Of a stretch of DNA of 64,000 nucleotides, positions 1-12,497 are shown piece after piece; position 1 is the stretch's first letter, and the number at the start of each line of letters is the position of its first letter. Source of the DNA: Strigamia acuminata (lineage: Eukaryota > Arthropoda > Chilopoda > Geophilomorpha > Linotaeniidae); the NCBI GenBank assembly GCA_949358305.1, contig OX442323.1, positions 8,308,001 to 8,372,000 of the forward strand, written 5' to 3'. A program made the position numbers and the translations under genes. The notes below the pieces were generated by a model. The model saw only the letters and a list, made by a program, of their open reading frames with translations, was not told the origin of the DNA and ran no database searches.

Positions 1-3000
1 ATCCAATTAACCAATTTGGCTTCCTCGTCCTTCTTCTTCCTCTCCTCTTCCTCCCTGAGCGACTGCTCCTCGATCGCTTTCTGCAGGCGCTCCGCTTCGA
101 TTATCCGCAGTTCGTCCTGCTCGATCTCCCACCTCTGTCGCTCCTCCTCCTCTTGGCGGATCCGCTCTTCCTCTTCGCGCTGCAACTGCTCCTGTCTCTG
201 CCTCTCGAGTTCCGCCTCCCTCTCGGCCTGCTCGCGCACCTGGCGACGCCGCTCGGCCAGCGCCGCCTTGGCTTCGCCTTCCGTGGTCAGCCTCGGTTTG
301 CCGGTGGCTGCGGCAGCGGTTTCGGCTGTCGGCGGCGGGGTTTCTTCCCGGCTTGGTATGTTTTCAGTGTTGGCCGTCTTGGCAGTCTCAGCTTCAACGA
401 CCTTTGGCTTTTTAATCTCCGTTTTCGTCTCCGAAGGAATATCTCTAGGTTCGTCCGGGGAAGCTGCGGGAATAGGAGGAGCTTGTTCTACTGTCGGTGA
501 TTGTTTGGGCGAAGCTTTGGCCAGCAATTTCGCAGGTTTGGGTGCAACCTTCAATTACAAATGCAAATTAGTCGCCATGAAAACGTCGGGGTGGGTTCAG
601 GACAGAGTTTTTCATTGGCGAAAAAACCGTACCCGTTACCCGCCCGTTACCCGTCTCCAAAAAAATTCTCTACCCGTACCCGCCCCGTACCCGACCCGTA
701 CCCGACCCGTACCCGACCCGTACCCGAACTCAAACACGATCACAACATCACGTGTGGTTTTTAAGCCAATGCACCTCTCTGGTATGTACAACACAATAAC
801 GCGTACCCGCGCGTACCCGCGAGATCTGTACCCGTACCCGCCCATACCCTACGGGTACGGGCGGGTACGGGTATGGGTACGGGTACGGGTACCCAATGAA
901 AAACACTGGTTCAGGATGCAGGATGTAGTGGTGCAACAAATTTTAAATACATTTTGACAAAATTTCGCACAAAACTCAGCAATTTTTAAAGAATTTCGTA
1001 TAAATTTGTTCAATTCTTGATAAGTTTCGTACAAATTTGATCAGTTTTTGATAAATTTCGTATAAAATTGATCAGTTTTTGATAAATTTCTTACAAATTT
1101 GATCAGTTTTTGATAAATTTCGTATAAATTTGATTAGTTTTTGATAAATTTCGTACAAATTTGATCAGTTTTTGATAAATTTCGTACAAATTTGATCAGT
1201 GTTTGATAAATTTCGTACAAATTTGATCAGTGTTTGATAAATTTCGTATAAATTTGATCAATTTTCGATAAATTTGATCAATTTTCGATAAATTTCGTAC
1301 AAATTTGATAAATTTTGATAAATTTCGTACAAATTTGATCAATTTTTGATAAATTTCGTACAAATTTGATAAATTTTGATAAATTTCGTACAAATTTGAT
1401 CAATTTTTGATAAGTTTCGTACAAATTTGATCAGTTTTTGATAAATTTCGTCAAGGTTTGATAAAATTTTAGTTAAATTTTCGTTCAATATCGCCAAATT
1501 CAAAATAAATCTCAAATAAATTTTCTGTTCGAACAGTCAAAAACCATATTTCCAATGGTTGTTGTTCCACGACTCATCAAAAACCCTTTCAATTACTTTT
1601 GGCTTTTCTCTCGGTGAATTTACATTCGGCTTTTTATGCACAGCCTCAACTCTCGCCGCAGTCGGAGGCTTTCGAGCAGAAGCTGGCGGCGGTGGCGCCT
1701 TAGCAACAGACAGAGAAACATCTCCAACAACCCGCTCAGCACCCACACTCTTTGCTCGGGGAGTCTTCGCCACAGGAGTCGCTAAAAAACAAACAAAATA
1801 AACCAAAAAAACCCAAAAAACACCCAAAAAAAACCCACATTTCCTATTCGTGCTGCGTCCCTGCCTCTCGTCGACACCCTCGACCGAATCCGGAGTACTC
1901 CCGGCAATACTCAACGGTCGATTCGAACGGCGCGCCGGAGTCCGCGCTCTCATGCTCACAGAATTCTGGCTCGCATGACTCGATATCGACTGCTGAGATA
2001 AACTACTATTGGGTCTCGATGGGGAAGATGGAGTCGTTCGTGTCGCTGAAAAATTAAAGAAAATTAAATTAAATTAAATTATTTTTAAAAAAAAATCAAT
2101 CGATTTATTTAGTGGCGAGTAGAAACCGTCGAAATGAAATGCCAGCTTGTTAAAACGCCTCCCCATCAAGCATAGGTCAGTCAGTCACCACCACCATGAC
2201 GTGTGAGCAGCAGAATCGGTGCATGGATTAAGTGATTAAGTGAAAAGACAGAAGAGTGAACACAATGTGGCAACAATAGAGTGAGAAACAGGTCTACGAG
2301 TCTATTCATTTCATACCCACTGAACTGCGATCAGACTCATCGCCGCTAGTCTTCTTCTTGACCAGATGCATCATGCTCTTGCTCATACCTGCGCGGCTGG
2401 CCAGCAGCAGCATGGCATTGGCCCGCAACTGCGACGCCCTGGTCGGCCGTGGTGGCGCTGTGGGCGGCAATTGCCACAAACTCTTGGCCAATGTGTTTTT
2501 CTGTAACGAATTCGAATCGGGTTCGACGCCGTCGCCAATAACTAAGTGCGACAGGCTTTTGCTGGCCGCTCGCGTCTGCTGGAGACGCTTATTGGCCGAC
2601 TGGAGGCGGCGACGGCAAGGGGACGTCGAATGGGCGAGGTGGGTCATGCTCTTGGTTTTGCTGCCGAGCGAATTGGTGGTGGTGACGACGTGCCTGTTTC
2701 CGCGTTGCTCGCTCGATTCGTGCAGGGCTTGCAAGTTCACGTGGGCGCCACGCCGAGGCGCTGCCAGCTGATCCAGGCGCGTCATGCTGAACGCCCTACC
2801 TGGGGATTGGTTGCGCGGACTGTCTTGAACGGCGAGAATCGTCGGGTGCAGGTCCGTTTTCCTTCGTCCGCGGCCCAACGGCACACCTATAGACGTACAA
2901 CTTCGAGTCATCAAATCTTCGCCTGAAAGTCAACGGAAAATTTAATTAATTTTCATAAATTTTCACATTTTTAATTAAATTTAATTTAAAAAAAACATGC

Positions 3001-6000
3001 ACGCAATCAAATTGTGGCCAAATAAAGCGAAGAAACGTACAAAACGTACAAAAACAAACGTAAGGCTTACGGAATCCTTAAATTCTCTACCTAGATCGTA
3101 AAAAGAACGGACTATTAAAGCTTTGACACATGCGCAACTGGCACAAATCTATGAAAACGCTACGAAACGCTAGAACGACGATGTTAGTCGAAAAGTTGTT
3201 TGAAATGTTGTTAATTCAAAGGAATAGAATTGAAATTCGACTGGAGACAATGCAATGAAAAGCGATGTTGTTTTGCTAGACGCTATAGTCTATAGAGGGA
3301 GTTGGGTCAACTAACTCACCAACGAGAACACCCGAGCCCACGAGATTGACGGCAAACCTATTTGAGAAGGCGTGAGGCGGCGGAGGGCAGAGTTCGGTCT
3401 GCGCCTCCTCCCGATCGCACGCCGTCGGGGCACCTGTACGAGAATTAACGGGGAACTTGTCAAGAGAATCCTCAGAGAAAGATGGAGAAACTACAGCGGA
3501 AGACCACTGGGAGAACGGCGCGGAAACACTAGTCAATGACTGCTCCACTGCAAACGGAAATTCCAACGTAAACGATACGAATTAGAAATAATAAATATAT
3601 AATTATATAGTCTAGAAATTAGTCACGGGGTAAGTTCACTTTTCGTTAGATTTACAATTCAAATTCAAATAGATTTCCATTCAAACTTCAGAAAAAATGG
3701 AAATCCTTTTAGATTTTCAGGAAAAAAAAAGAAATCTTTCGGATTTTCAGTAAAAATAAAATTCTCATTCAATTAATTAAGGAAAAATAAAATTTCCATT
3801 AAAATAACGTGAAAAAATAAAAATTTCCGTTAAATTAACGTAAAAAAATTAAAATTCCATAAAATTAATCCGAAAAAATGAAAATTCCACTAAATTAAAA
3901 TGAAAAAATGAAATTTCCATTCATTTTCCAGGAAAAAATAAAATTTCCATTAAAATAACGTAAAAAAATAAAAATTTCCATTAAATTAACGTAAAAAAAT
4001 AAAAATTCCATAAAATTAACCTGAAAAAATGAAAATTCCACTAAATTAAAATGAAAAAATGAAATTTCCATTCATTGTCCAGGCAAAAATAAAATTTCCA
4101 TTCATTTCCCCCCAAAAAAAATAAAATTTCAACTTAAGTATTCGCAGAAAACAAAATAAAATTACAATCCAATAAAAAAAAACGACCTACACCCTAAAAA
4201 AAATTATTTTTCCACCAACCACACCTGTTTTATTATCTAAACTATAGGCCGAAATCGCCTTCTTCTTTTCCACTTCCCTCTCGGCCGAATGCCGACTCCC
4301 ACCGTTGATCATCGACGTCGACATGTTACTCTGCGAAGCCGCACGGCGGCTGCCAAAGTAGCCAGAATCCACGTCGAAAATCCGAGGCGTCGAACTGCCA
4401 AACGCAAACCCGATCGAGCTGCGCTGAGCATTCCTCTTCGCCTCGAGCCTCGTCTCTCGCTCCAAATTCTTCCTTAAAATCGCCTCTTTCCGTTCCTAAA
4501 AACCACAAAAACACATCAAACAAAACCCAAAACCAAATCACCTCTTCTTCTTTCCTCTACCTTCTCCGCCACCCAAATTATCTTCTTCCGCTCCTCCACC
4601 TGCGACCGTCTTTCGTGGTCCCTCATTCTCAACTCGTCGATCTTCCTCCTGCGGTCGTCCTCTTGTTGTTCCCGCACTTTCTGCGCGTGCAACGCCGCCA
4701 ATTTCAATTCGTCCAACTTCTTCTGGCGCTCTTCCGTTTGTCGTTCGCGCAGAATTCGGATCCGTTCTTCGCGGTCCACTTGAGAAAACATTCCTCCATC
4801 TGAAAAAAACAAAAATAAAATAAATAAATCGATAAAAACAACATAAAACGATAAAAACAGCCATTAAATCACGTCAGATTGCTAAATATACAAAATATAT
4901 TCATGCTCGAGACCACAGACAATGGAAATTCCTCATTTAATAAACTTAAAGGCGAAAATCTCCAGTTTGAGACGATGAAAAAGCGGCACAGACACGTTTA
5001 ACAGTTAATCGAACTCGTTTAGTTTGAGAAAAAAGCGTTTTAAAGCGTAAAGTTGGACGTTATAATACCTTGATCTTGGCAGTCACCATTGCCTGCATTG
5101 GGAAACAAGTTGTCACCATCAGCTGCTTGGGCAAACCAATACGAGTCTGCGGTCGTTGAGGAGGGGTCAAAAAAAATAAATAAAAGTTCAATACAAATAA
5201 AAATAAAAACGAAAATAATCGAAGAATCAAAGGATTAGTGATTGGATGCAGACTTTTAATTTTTTATTATTTTTTTTTAAATTTTTTTAAATTTTTTAAT
5301 TTTTTTTTTCCATTCCCATGCAGGTAATGACTTGTATTTTTCCGTTTCGTTTCATTCCAGGTTTTTTTAAGGACCGAATTAGTTGGTTTTTGAAGAAAAG
5401 AAAGTAGTGTCAACGACATGGTTAATTTTTAAATTTTTTTAAATTTTTTAAATTAAAAATTTTTTTAACACCTCATCGTACCTGGGGTTTTGTAATCATT
5501 GGTTTGAATATTTTCTCCTTGTTCTTCCCCAGCACCAGCAAACCAGTACACACCACCTGAAGCACTCACTGATTAACTCAAAACAATAATAATAATCAAA
5601 ACAAAACAATAAAATATAAATATAATTCAAATTATAATCGCGCAACGACGAATTAACAAAAATCTCATTTTTAAATGTAAAAACATTTTAAAAAAATATT
5701 TCGGGTTTTTTTTTCGTGTTCCATCTCGTCTTCAACCCGATAGAACATTATTACGGTCTACAAATGGTTTAAAACGACTCGTAACCACATAAAACGACAA
5801 TTAAAACGATTATGCAACCCGCAGTCGCAGCTAACCCAAAATGGCCGCCACGAAAAACATCAAAACATCAAAAAACATTTAAAAAAATAACATTTAAAAC
5901 AACACGTATCCACCACTCTTAGCAAAAATAAAAATCTTTAAACAAATCTTTAAAAACTCGCCATTTTTATACCTTTCAATGGCGACTTCCCAGGAGTAGA

Positions 6001-7260
6001 AGCTGCACGACTCCCGCCAGTATTGGGCGACGACGCTTTAGCGAATTCTAGCGAAGTTGGGACTCCGGCTTTAAAAAACGGAAAAAATAAACAAAAAAAT
6101 AAAAAAAATCCAAAATAAAAATAAAAATCTAATCAATAACCAAACAAACGTCACCGAACCACACCCAAACGCATAAAAAAACATAAAAAACATGGAAAAC
6201 TACCCGCTCGTTCGTATTTTTGCGACAAAATCAAAATGTCGACATTCGGCTCCTGAATCAACACGCACAACTCGCTCGTCATTTTCTCCTCATCGTCGGA
6301 CAAGTCCGTTAAAACGTCCACTGTGACTTGCGAGGATTTCATCTCTCGAATGGGCAAACAGCCCAGACCCGCAATTGATCAGTTGAGTGGGCGAAAAATA
6401 TTCCAATTTAAATTTAAACTCAAGGATGACGATCAAAACAACTCGTTTTTCATCCCTAATTCCTAATTTCTATTTATTTATTTATTTATTATTAAAAAGA
6501 TTAAAAATATTTAATTTAATCAGCGATCCAAGGTCACGTGTATTAACAAAGGCTTGACTAATACAATGCAATATCAAAGTATCAAGGAAAATCTCCACTT
6601 TATCAATTATTACGATCGCCGGTGCGTGTTTTTCTTTTTAAAACTCGTTTTATAGAATTTTTGAGACTTTTTTTTTAAATTTGCTTAAAAATCCATTACG
6701 TGTGAACTTGGTGCTTTGACATTGGACTGCTAAGGTGAACGCAGAGAAGCGTTTGGCACAAATAACTAAGTCCATGCAACTGTGAACGAATTAAATAACT
6801 TCCTGTTCCGGACACATGTCACAAAATCCAAAAAAAAATATTTTTTGTTTTTTAAAATTAACACGCGGTACCGGTCTGTCGCTAACAAAAAACCGCCCAA
6901 AATTTCTATAAATTTAAGAGAAAAATAAATCACGGACTAAAAAATGACAAATTCATCGTAATAAATATATAAATAAATAAATAAAATCAGATAAACCCCC
7001 CAACACATGTTCCTGTCTGTATTTAGACGTATTTTCCGGGATGGGAACAAAAAGCTCATTCCTACACACATTTAAGTCGGTTTAAATTCAATTTTAAATT
7101 GAAAATAACAGCAAATTAAATGTAAGGTTAAAAACATAATGGATCGTCCTTGGCTTAGAGTAATTCGTGAGTACTTACGAATGAAAATGTGTTGGGAAAA
7201 CACGAAATCGTCTGTCACCTGCGCGCCAATCACATCCCGCTCGTACACATTTGACGGCAT
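1..7260 (-). CDS. ens: Ensconsin / MAP7 microtubule-associated protein, 3' end missing
   Basis: Microtubule-binding protein that helps recruit and activate kinesin-1. Exons deduced on the minus strand: 7260-7179, 6344-6204, 6068-5973, 5556-5482, 5146-5069, 4799-4561, 4495-4225, 3547-3320, 2922-2317, 2045-1839, 1781-1597 and 548 to beyond 1. Frames join throughout, giving at least 918 residues. Exons 6-7 encode a charged coiled coil (DREERIRILRERQ, then ERKEAILRKNLERETRLEAK) ending in the family signature IGFAFGSSTPR. Exon 9 repeats short motifs such as SMTRLDQL, SMTHLAHS and SKSMMHLV. The last exon in view is the second, Glu/Arg-rich coiled coil (AKAALAERRRQVREQAEREAE), which corresponds to the MAP7 kinesin-binding domain and is cut by the window edge. 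The first exon and the start at 7260 (MPSNVYERDV) are the least certain part. The family call is firm; exact isoforms are not. Confidence 0.9.
603..908. mobile_element. hAT-type MITE with TACCCG-repeat core, inside an ensconsin intron
   Basis: A 306-bp non-coding element with terminal inverted repeats: left CAGAGTTTTTCATTGG, right end reading in reverse CAGTGTTTTTCATTGG (15 of 16 match). It is flanked on both sides by the same 8-bp target duplication GTTCAGGA (595-602 and 909-916). The 8-bp duplication and the CAGNG terminus are typical of hAT transposons. The core is made of TACCCG units on the left half and CGGGTA units on the right half, so the element can fold back on itself. No transposase is encoded. 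Confidence 0.85.
985..1465. repeat. 31-bp minisatellite in ensconsin intron
   Basis: About fifteen degenerate copies of a 31-bp unit built from TAAATTTCGTACAAATTTGA followed by TCAGTTTTTGA. AAATTT and TTTTT tracts recur roughly every 10-11 bp within the unit. With the MITE it fills the large intron between the exons ending at 1597 and starting at 548. Short open frames on either strand are by-products of the repeat. Confidence 0.9.
3655..4130. repeat. AT-rich ~30-bp repeat in a ~151-bp higher-order unit
   Basis: Intron between ensconsin exons 7 and 8. Units of about 30 bp (AAAAATTTCCATTAAATTAACG type) are arranged in a higher-order block of about 151 bp, seen starting at 3781, 3931 and 4082. 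The order of the variant sub-units is conserved between blocks. Confidence 0.8.
5069..5556 (-). other. Pair of duplicated ensconsin exons (5556-5482 and 5146-5069)
   Basis: Two neighbouring exons of 75 and 78 bp both begin and end in phase 1 and encode related peptides: one starts GVYWFAGAGEEQGEN and the other DSYWFAQAADGDN. The shared YWFA core, near-equal length and identical phase indicate exon duplication. Either can be skipped without breaking the frame, so they could be used together or alternatively. The splice sites are GT-AG. Confidence 0.6.
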
Positions 7261-9081
7261 CTTTTAGCCCTAATGTCACAAAACGACAGGAAATTCGTGT
7301 TTCGACTCGACAAAAAATTTGTGAAATTGAAAAAAATAAAAAAAAACTAAATAAAAATAAAAAGGGTAATCAGTTACGCACGGAAATACCGGCAAATTAC
7401 TTCGCTAGACAGTAAATGGAGATTTTCATCAGACCAGGAACGGGCGGATCTTATTAAGAATCACGTGATATCTCAATGACTCATCTACGTCATAATTTCT
7501 CAAAGAGCGGTCGCTTGCTCGAGACGTTGTGACGTCAAATTAAGGATTGGTGAGCAAGGGTCAAGATGATGGATCGGATAAGGTTTTAGTGGAGTTGAGT
7601 CACCCCTGAGTCGGTAATGGAAATAAATGTGATTCGGGAAATAAATCAACGTAATCAAACGGAATTTGTAGAATTTCAACGTCATTAAAACACGCAAACA
7701 CAATTTTGATTGTGTAGTATTAAAAAAAAACAAAAAAAAAACGACGATTGTTTTTTTTTTTCGTGCTTGGTTGGGTTGAAAAATAAAATGAGATTTTTTT
7801 TTGCATCACCTTTTGAACTGGGAAAACGAAAAATAAATATAAACGGTTCTTCTGCTCGCAATTAGAAATATTTTCTATTAGATCGTATTGCAACTACGAA
7901 AAAATAAATATATAAATCATGTTTTAAGCACCAAATGATAGTTTTTCTGAACAAAAACCCGAAATTATTTACCGAAAAGACACGACTTGAAACACCACAT
8001 CTTAGCCCAGCTTGTTGCTCGCTGTGCTGCTCGCCGGGTAAATGGAAAAGGGGATACGAGAAACGGAAAAACCCTATTGAATCATCTAAAACCCCCGGAA
8101 ACTAAAAAAAAAAAATTCAAAACAAAAAAATATGCCTAAAAACCTTTGGAAAAAAATCTAAAATCGCCTAAAAATCATCTAAAATACGACTCAAGTGGAA
8201 TTTAAAGGCGAAAAACCCAAACTCTTAACGCGGCATCTTCCTGTCTCTAGATGAAGAAGTATAATCTCGAGTCCTATTTTTAGGCAAGGACTGAGCACAT
8301 CATTCATCTAACGCAATTTTCAGTAAACAAAATGACTAAATTCCTCTTTTTAACCTCAAATTTCACCGAACGAATCATTTTTCCAACCATTTTCAACCAT
8401 TTCCAACGACTTTCGACCATTTTGTAGCAAAAAATTCAATGTTTACAACCCTAAACATGAAAAAAATTGAATTTTCCGACCAAATCGAGCGCAATTTTGA
8501 AATTGACGATAAATTCCAAAGCCCAGAGTCGTCGATTATTATGTTTTAATGAGGTCACTCGTTTTGTTCACCCATGCAAACATCCTCACCTTTAAAACCA
8601 AACACACCATTGCCTCACGACTAGTTAGGCCTACCAGTTGGACATTCACGTCCATTGTGTTTAAATCGAGATAATTTGAATACTAAGTCATCAGCCTTGC
8701 AGACATATTTGGCATTTCATTCCTCATATATGGATGTGCAGCCAAGGTTGGATTCGCCATTTTTGAATGGACATTTTACCAACCGCACTTCCCGATACGC
8801 CCAACCCGACGACGGAAATCGAATTCGCAATGTTTTCTACGCGATCGGACATCGCGATCGACGTTATCGGACCGATATTACACGCGAAAACCCCTACCTG
8901 GTTTGTCACGGAGCTCCGGTTGGGTCTGATGACTGTCCGCCATTTCCAATTCACAAACTGCGCATGCGGCTTTGATGGTGGCGCGGTGCCGTGAGAAATT
9001 CTAGAATTAAAACCAAATGGCGCTTACAATAAAACCTCCATACGTGAAGCGGTCGAAGAGTCTGCTTGAAGAGTAAAAAAA
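7261..9081. other. Divergent intergenic region between ensconsin and TMEM39
   Basis: The two genes point away from each other. The stretch 7261-8640 is AT-rich and I see no gene in it. From about 8720 to 9060 the composition changes to CpG-rich sequence containing a 75-codon open frame (8767-8994, ATG start) with no family I recognise. This could be a promoter/5' UTR region or an unrecognised short protein; I favour the promoter. Confidence 0.4.
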
Positions 9082-11162
9082 ATGCCCAGTGGACGTCGAA
9101 CGATACCGAAAACACTACCGTATCGTAGCTACAGCGTTTTTTCTATATCAGAAGATGGAATCCGATCGAGGTGACAAAATAAATGAAAAAAATCGCATTT
9201 AAATCGCATAATGTTTATGTTTGTTTCAGAGTGTCCTCGGTTGCCCCCGCGTCCACTCTGGGCTCGAGCGACGGCGATTACCTGCAGTCGATCGTCACGA
9301 TGCCGAAACACATCCCGATCCCGGACATTCCCGCAGACAGCGAGATTTTATTCGAAGTGATGGTGTTGTTGTACTCGTTCATGACCCTCGGTCTGCAGTA
9401 TTTAAATCTGTATAAAACCGTTTGGTGGCTCCCGCACTCGCACGTCAAACACGCAGTGGTAATTAATTCACTAAACACGTCCAAACTCCAAATTGACGTA
9501 AAAAATTTATTTTTTGGATTTTAGAATTTTTACCTCATAGACGTGCATGTTGCGGAGTTCATCTTCATCGTTTTGGTGCGGAGAATCGTCTGGTTCATCT
9601 TCAGAGACGTACAGAAGGGATTTTGCATGAAATTTGCTATTGGGATTGACGGCCATTTTGTTTGCAGATATTGAATAATTTCCTGCCTTGTGGAGTGCGC
9701 CAAACGGTGCTGAGGATTTGTCAGTTCGTTCTGGGTTTTGTGTGGATTTCGGCGCTCGGTTGGTGCACTTATAACATCCTCGCTCATCACCCAGTTATGC
9801 ACATCCTTTATTTATATTATCCGTGAGTTTATCCGTCGATTTTTATTTAATTTATCCAATTTTTAAAAAAAAATATTTTTTTTTTAGGGTTACGATTATT
9901 TATTTGATTTTACACGGGAGAACTTTGCCGCCGTTTTTCGAATTATACCCGACGTCGACCAAACAGACGAACAAAACTCGTCCAAACGTGGATGCCAACC
10001 AGAACCAACAACTGCGCCACGTTTGTTACTTGACGGCCGAGGCGGTCCGCGACGAAGTCGAGCTGTTCAAGACAAACTTCAACGACAGACTCAAAAGCGT
10101 GCTCTTCAACGCGCTCGTGAGCGCTTATTATTCCGCCTTCATTCCCTGTTGTTTCACGCAGGTGCGCAAACGGACAAAAATTAATCAATTCTTATTATTT
10201 TACTCGTTAAACTCGTTGGTATCTTTCACCAGACCACCCTCGCGTACGATTTCTCTCACGTGACGGAGCACATGGCTTTCACTTGGTTCAGTTGCTTCAT
10301 GCTGCATTTCCTCAACGCTTTCCCGCCATATTATTGCGACGTTTTGCACCGTTCAGCGCTGCATTTGGGTCGGTGGCAGAAACTGGAGTCGAGAAATCTA
10401 CACATTCCATATCTCCCGTAAATTTTTTTAATTAAAAAATAAATACTAAATTAATTTTTGTTCGATTTTAGATGGTCCGAGTCGTCGTTGTGGCATCAGG
10501 GCGCATTGGTTAAGCAAACCAAGGAGTTATTTAGAGCCGAAGGACTCATTAATGCGGCTGAACCTGGGAACTCGACGCATTCGAGATTTTATGTAATTAA
10601 AATACCGTATATTTGCGCTATTAGAGGCCCGCGGACTATTTACACCCAGCATCGGCAATGAAAAACACCTAAAAGTGTGACAATTGAGACGTTTTCCATA
10701 CATTTCGGTAATTTTCTGCCGAAACGTATGCAAAACGTGTCATTTGTCATCCTTTTTTGGCACATTTCGGCCCTCCAATTCGAGCCCGGCGCGTTATTGG
10801 CAAAAATAAAATTTGCCTTCGCGCAATTCGAGGTCCGCGGGCTATTAGAGGCCCGCGTAGTAATCGATAATATACGGTATATTTTTTTTTTAGAAAAAAA
10901 TTTTTTTTTAATTTTTTTTCTTATGTAGACATTTTTTATCAATCCATCCACTTGCCTTTGTTGTATGTTGGGTCTGCAGTTGACGGTGATCATCGCTCAA
11001 GTTTATCTTCTTTTTTGCTCATCCGAATGGCACCGAATCATCATCTTAGCGTTGATGTTGTTTTGTAATTATTACACGCTTTTTAAGTTGTTTCGCGATT
11101 GCTTGGTGGTGTGGAAGATTTACCGAGCCGAGCAATTGATTCAAGAACAAATGACGAATTAA
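9082..11162 (+). CDS. TMEM39A: TMEM39 family ER multi-pass membrane protein
   Basis: Eight exons: 9082-9170, 9230-9458, 9525-9608, 9668-9822, 9888-10161, 10233-10417, 10472-10592 and 10929-11162, giving 456 aa (human TMEM39A is 488). The start is supported by the conserved opening MPSGRRT. Other family landmarks are IPIPDIPADSEILFE, YLNLYKTVWWLP, NFYLIDVHVAEF, the long block around DEVELFKTNFNDRLKSVLFN, YYCDVLHRSALHLGRWQKLE, WHQGALV and the end LMLFCNYYTLFKLFRDC. Several hydrophobic segments are spread along the chain, as expected for an ER membrane protein. In other animals the family assists COPII export of SAC1 and collagen secretion; that role here is inferred from the family. All introns are GT-AG and the frames close exactly. 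Confidence 0.95.
10600..10882. mobile_element. Small inverted-repeat element in the last TMEM39 intron
   Basis: The intron 10593-10928 starts and ends with the inverted 12-mer ATACCGTATATT (10602-10613 and its complement at 10869-10880). Inside, the phrase ATTAGAGGCCCGCG occurs twice in the same orientation, near each end. The right end read outward (ACCGTATATTATCGATTA) matches the start of another sequence at 55350. This looks like a MITE; no transposase is present and the target duplication is unclear. Confidence 0.55.
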
Positions 11163-11212
11163 AAAGAGAGATATTTCTATTTATTTTATTTTTGTGAATA
11201 ATTTATTCGCGT
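11163..11212. terminator. 50-bp convergent 3' region shared by TMEM39 and the YccV-like gene
   Basis: The TMEM39 stop codon ends at 11162 and the stop of the opposing gene begins at 11213. On the minus strand an AATAAA lies at 11207-11202, only 6 bp past the YccV stop, with more AATAAA-like words behind it. Any normal cleavage distance puts both 3' ends inside each other's transcribed region. Confidence 0.6.
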
Positions 11213-12497
11213 CTAATCGTCGGGATACAACCTCCGAAGCGACGCTCGCGGAATGTATTGCGCGCCGTCGAAGCCATCGAAATAATCGTCGACACTCCGG
11301 TGAATAATCTGCCACAAAAAACAAAAAAACGAAATCAAACGTGAAAATTAAATAATTTTAAGGTCAAGCGATGAACCTTAATGTTTTTCGTCGCTACTAA
11401 ATGCTCCTCAGTTTCGTACGTCCGGGTTTTCACGCGATCTCGTTCGTCAACGAGGATTAAATAATGAGGGAGAGAAGAATAAGCCGTTATTGCTTTGATC
11501 GGGTAGTGTTTGTACAGCCACGATTGCGGAGCCTCGAAAATATATAAAAATTAGGCGATATTTTTTCCATTTTTTCGAGTTTTTAATTTTTTTTTACTTT
11601 TGCTTCGGTGTCCCAGCCGATTATGACGCCATGGTAATTTGCACGTTTGTTTCGCACGACTTGTCCGACCCGAAATCGGACGTTACTCGATCGGGGGCTT
11701 CGAATTGTCAAAGATTCTGCCCAAATTTTTAATTTTTTTTAAATTTTTTTTTATTAATTTATATTTTTAATTTTTATACCTGCCTGCAAAATATCCACTC
11801 GTTCCGCCTCGATATCTGACGACCTCCACAGCTGGAGATTCTCTAAACGATGTTGAGGAGTCTTTTCTGTTCGACATTCGAAACCTTATTAATTGGAGTG
11901 GTAAATCGATGCACCAGCGGAACCATTGCAAATAGTTGGTTTTAAAATCGGAAATACTCGATAAAAAACTGAAAAAGATGAATATATATATGTAAAAAAC
12001 AACATTTTAGTGGGGAATTTCGATAGTAAATACCATTTTTCACCTGTTTAATGCGTTTGTACGTTGGTGGTCGTTGGAGTTGGCGAAATATTTCGTTATT
12101 AGGTATTGAGTCGGTACGCAGAGCAGCAACAAACTCAATTGGATCAACTCGGTGCGAGTGAAAGGCATCGCGATAATAAATAAATACGTTTAAACTCGCA
12201 CTGCGGTCGAGACACCATTCAACAAATCGCGAAATGACACGAATACCAGCTCTGCAAAGCAAGCGGCCATTTTGTTTCACCAGACAAGCGCGTCGATCTG
12301 CAGCGGGAAATTCAAAATGGAATTTAAAAATATAAATTTAAAAAAAATTTTACTTGCTCCAAATAGCAATAATAATAACAGCCAATTAAAATATAAAATT
12401 GCAGATAATTCAACACCACAAAAATAAAAATCAAAAAAAAAAAATATGACTCAATATAGCAATTTGCACACCCATTACGAAATGATCCCGCCGCCAT
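11213..12497 (-). CDS. YccV-like (hemimethylated-DNA-binding fold) domain protein
   Basis: Six exons on the minus strand: 12497-12479, 12297-12034, 11884-11780, 11716-11598, 11532-11377 and 11308-11213, giving 252 aa. The C-terminal half is a clear YccV-like domain: FRVGQVVRNKRANYHGVIIGWD, then PHYLILVDERDRV, and the ending DYFDGFDGAQYIPRASLRRLYPDD. The best-known animal carrier is FBXO21, whose C-terminus ends the same way; E. coli YccV (HspQ) binds hemimethylated DNA in vitro. The N-terminal 120 residues (RAGIRVISRFVEWCLDRSAS and on) I do not recognise, and no F-box is obvious. The 19-bp first exon (MAAGSF) is inferred from an ATG followed by a plausible donor and is the weakest point. Cellular function unknown. 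Confidence 0.8.

Noticed and set aside
16-957. 313-codon plus-strand frame, Ser/Cys-rich
   Set aside because: It is antisense to the ensconsin coiled-coil exon and then runs through the hAT MITE.
985-1465. CRISPR-like regular repeats in the intronic arrays
   Set aside because: There are no unique spacers between units and the host is a eukaryote; these are plain tandem repeats.
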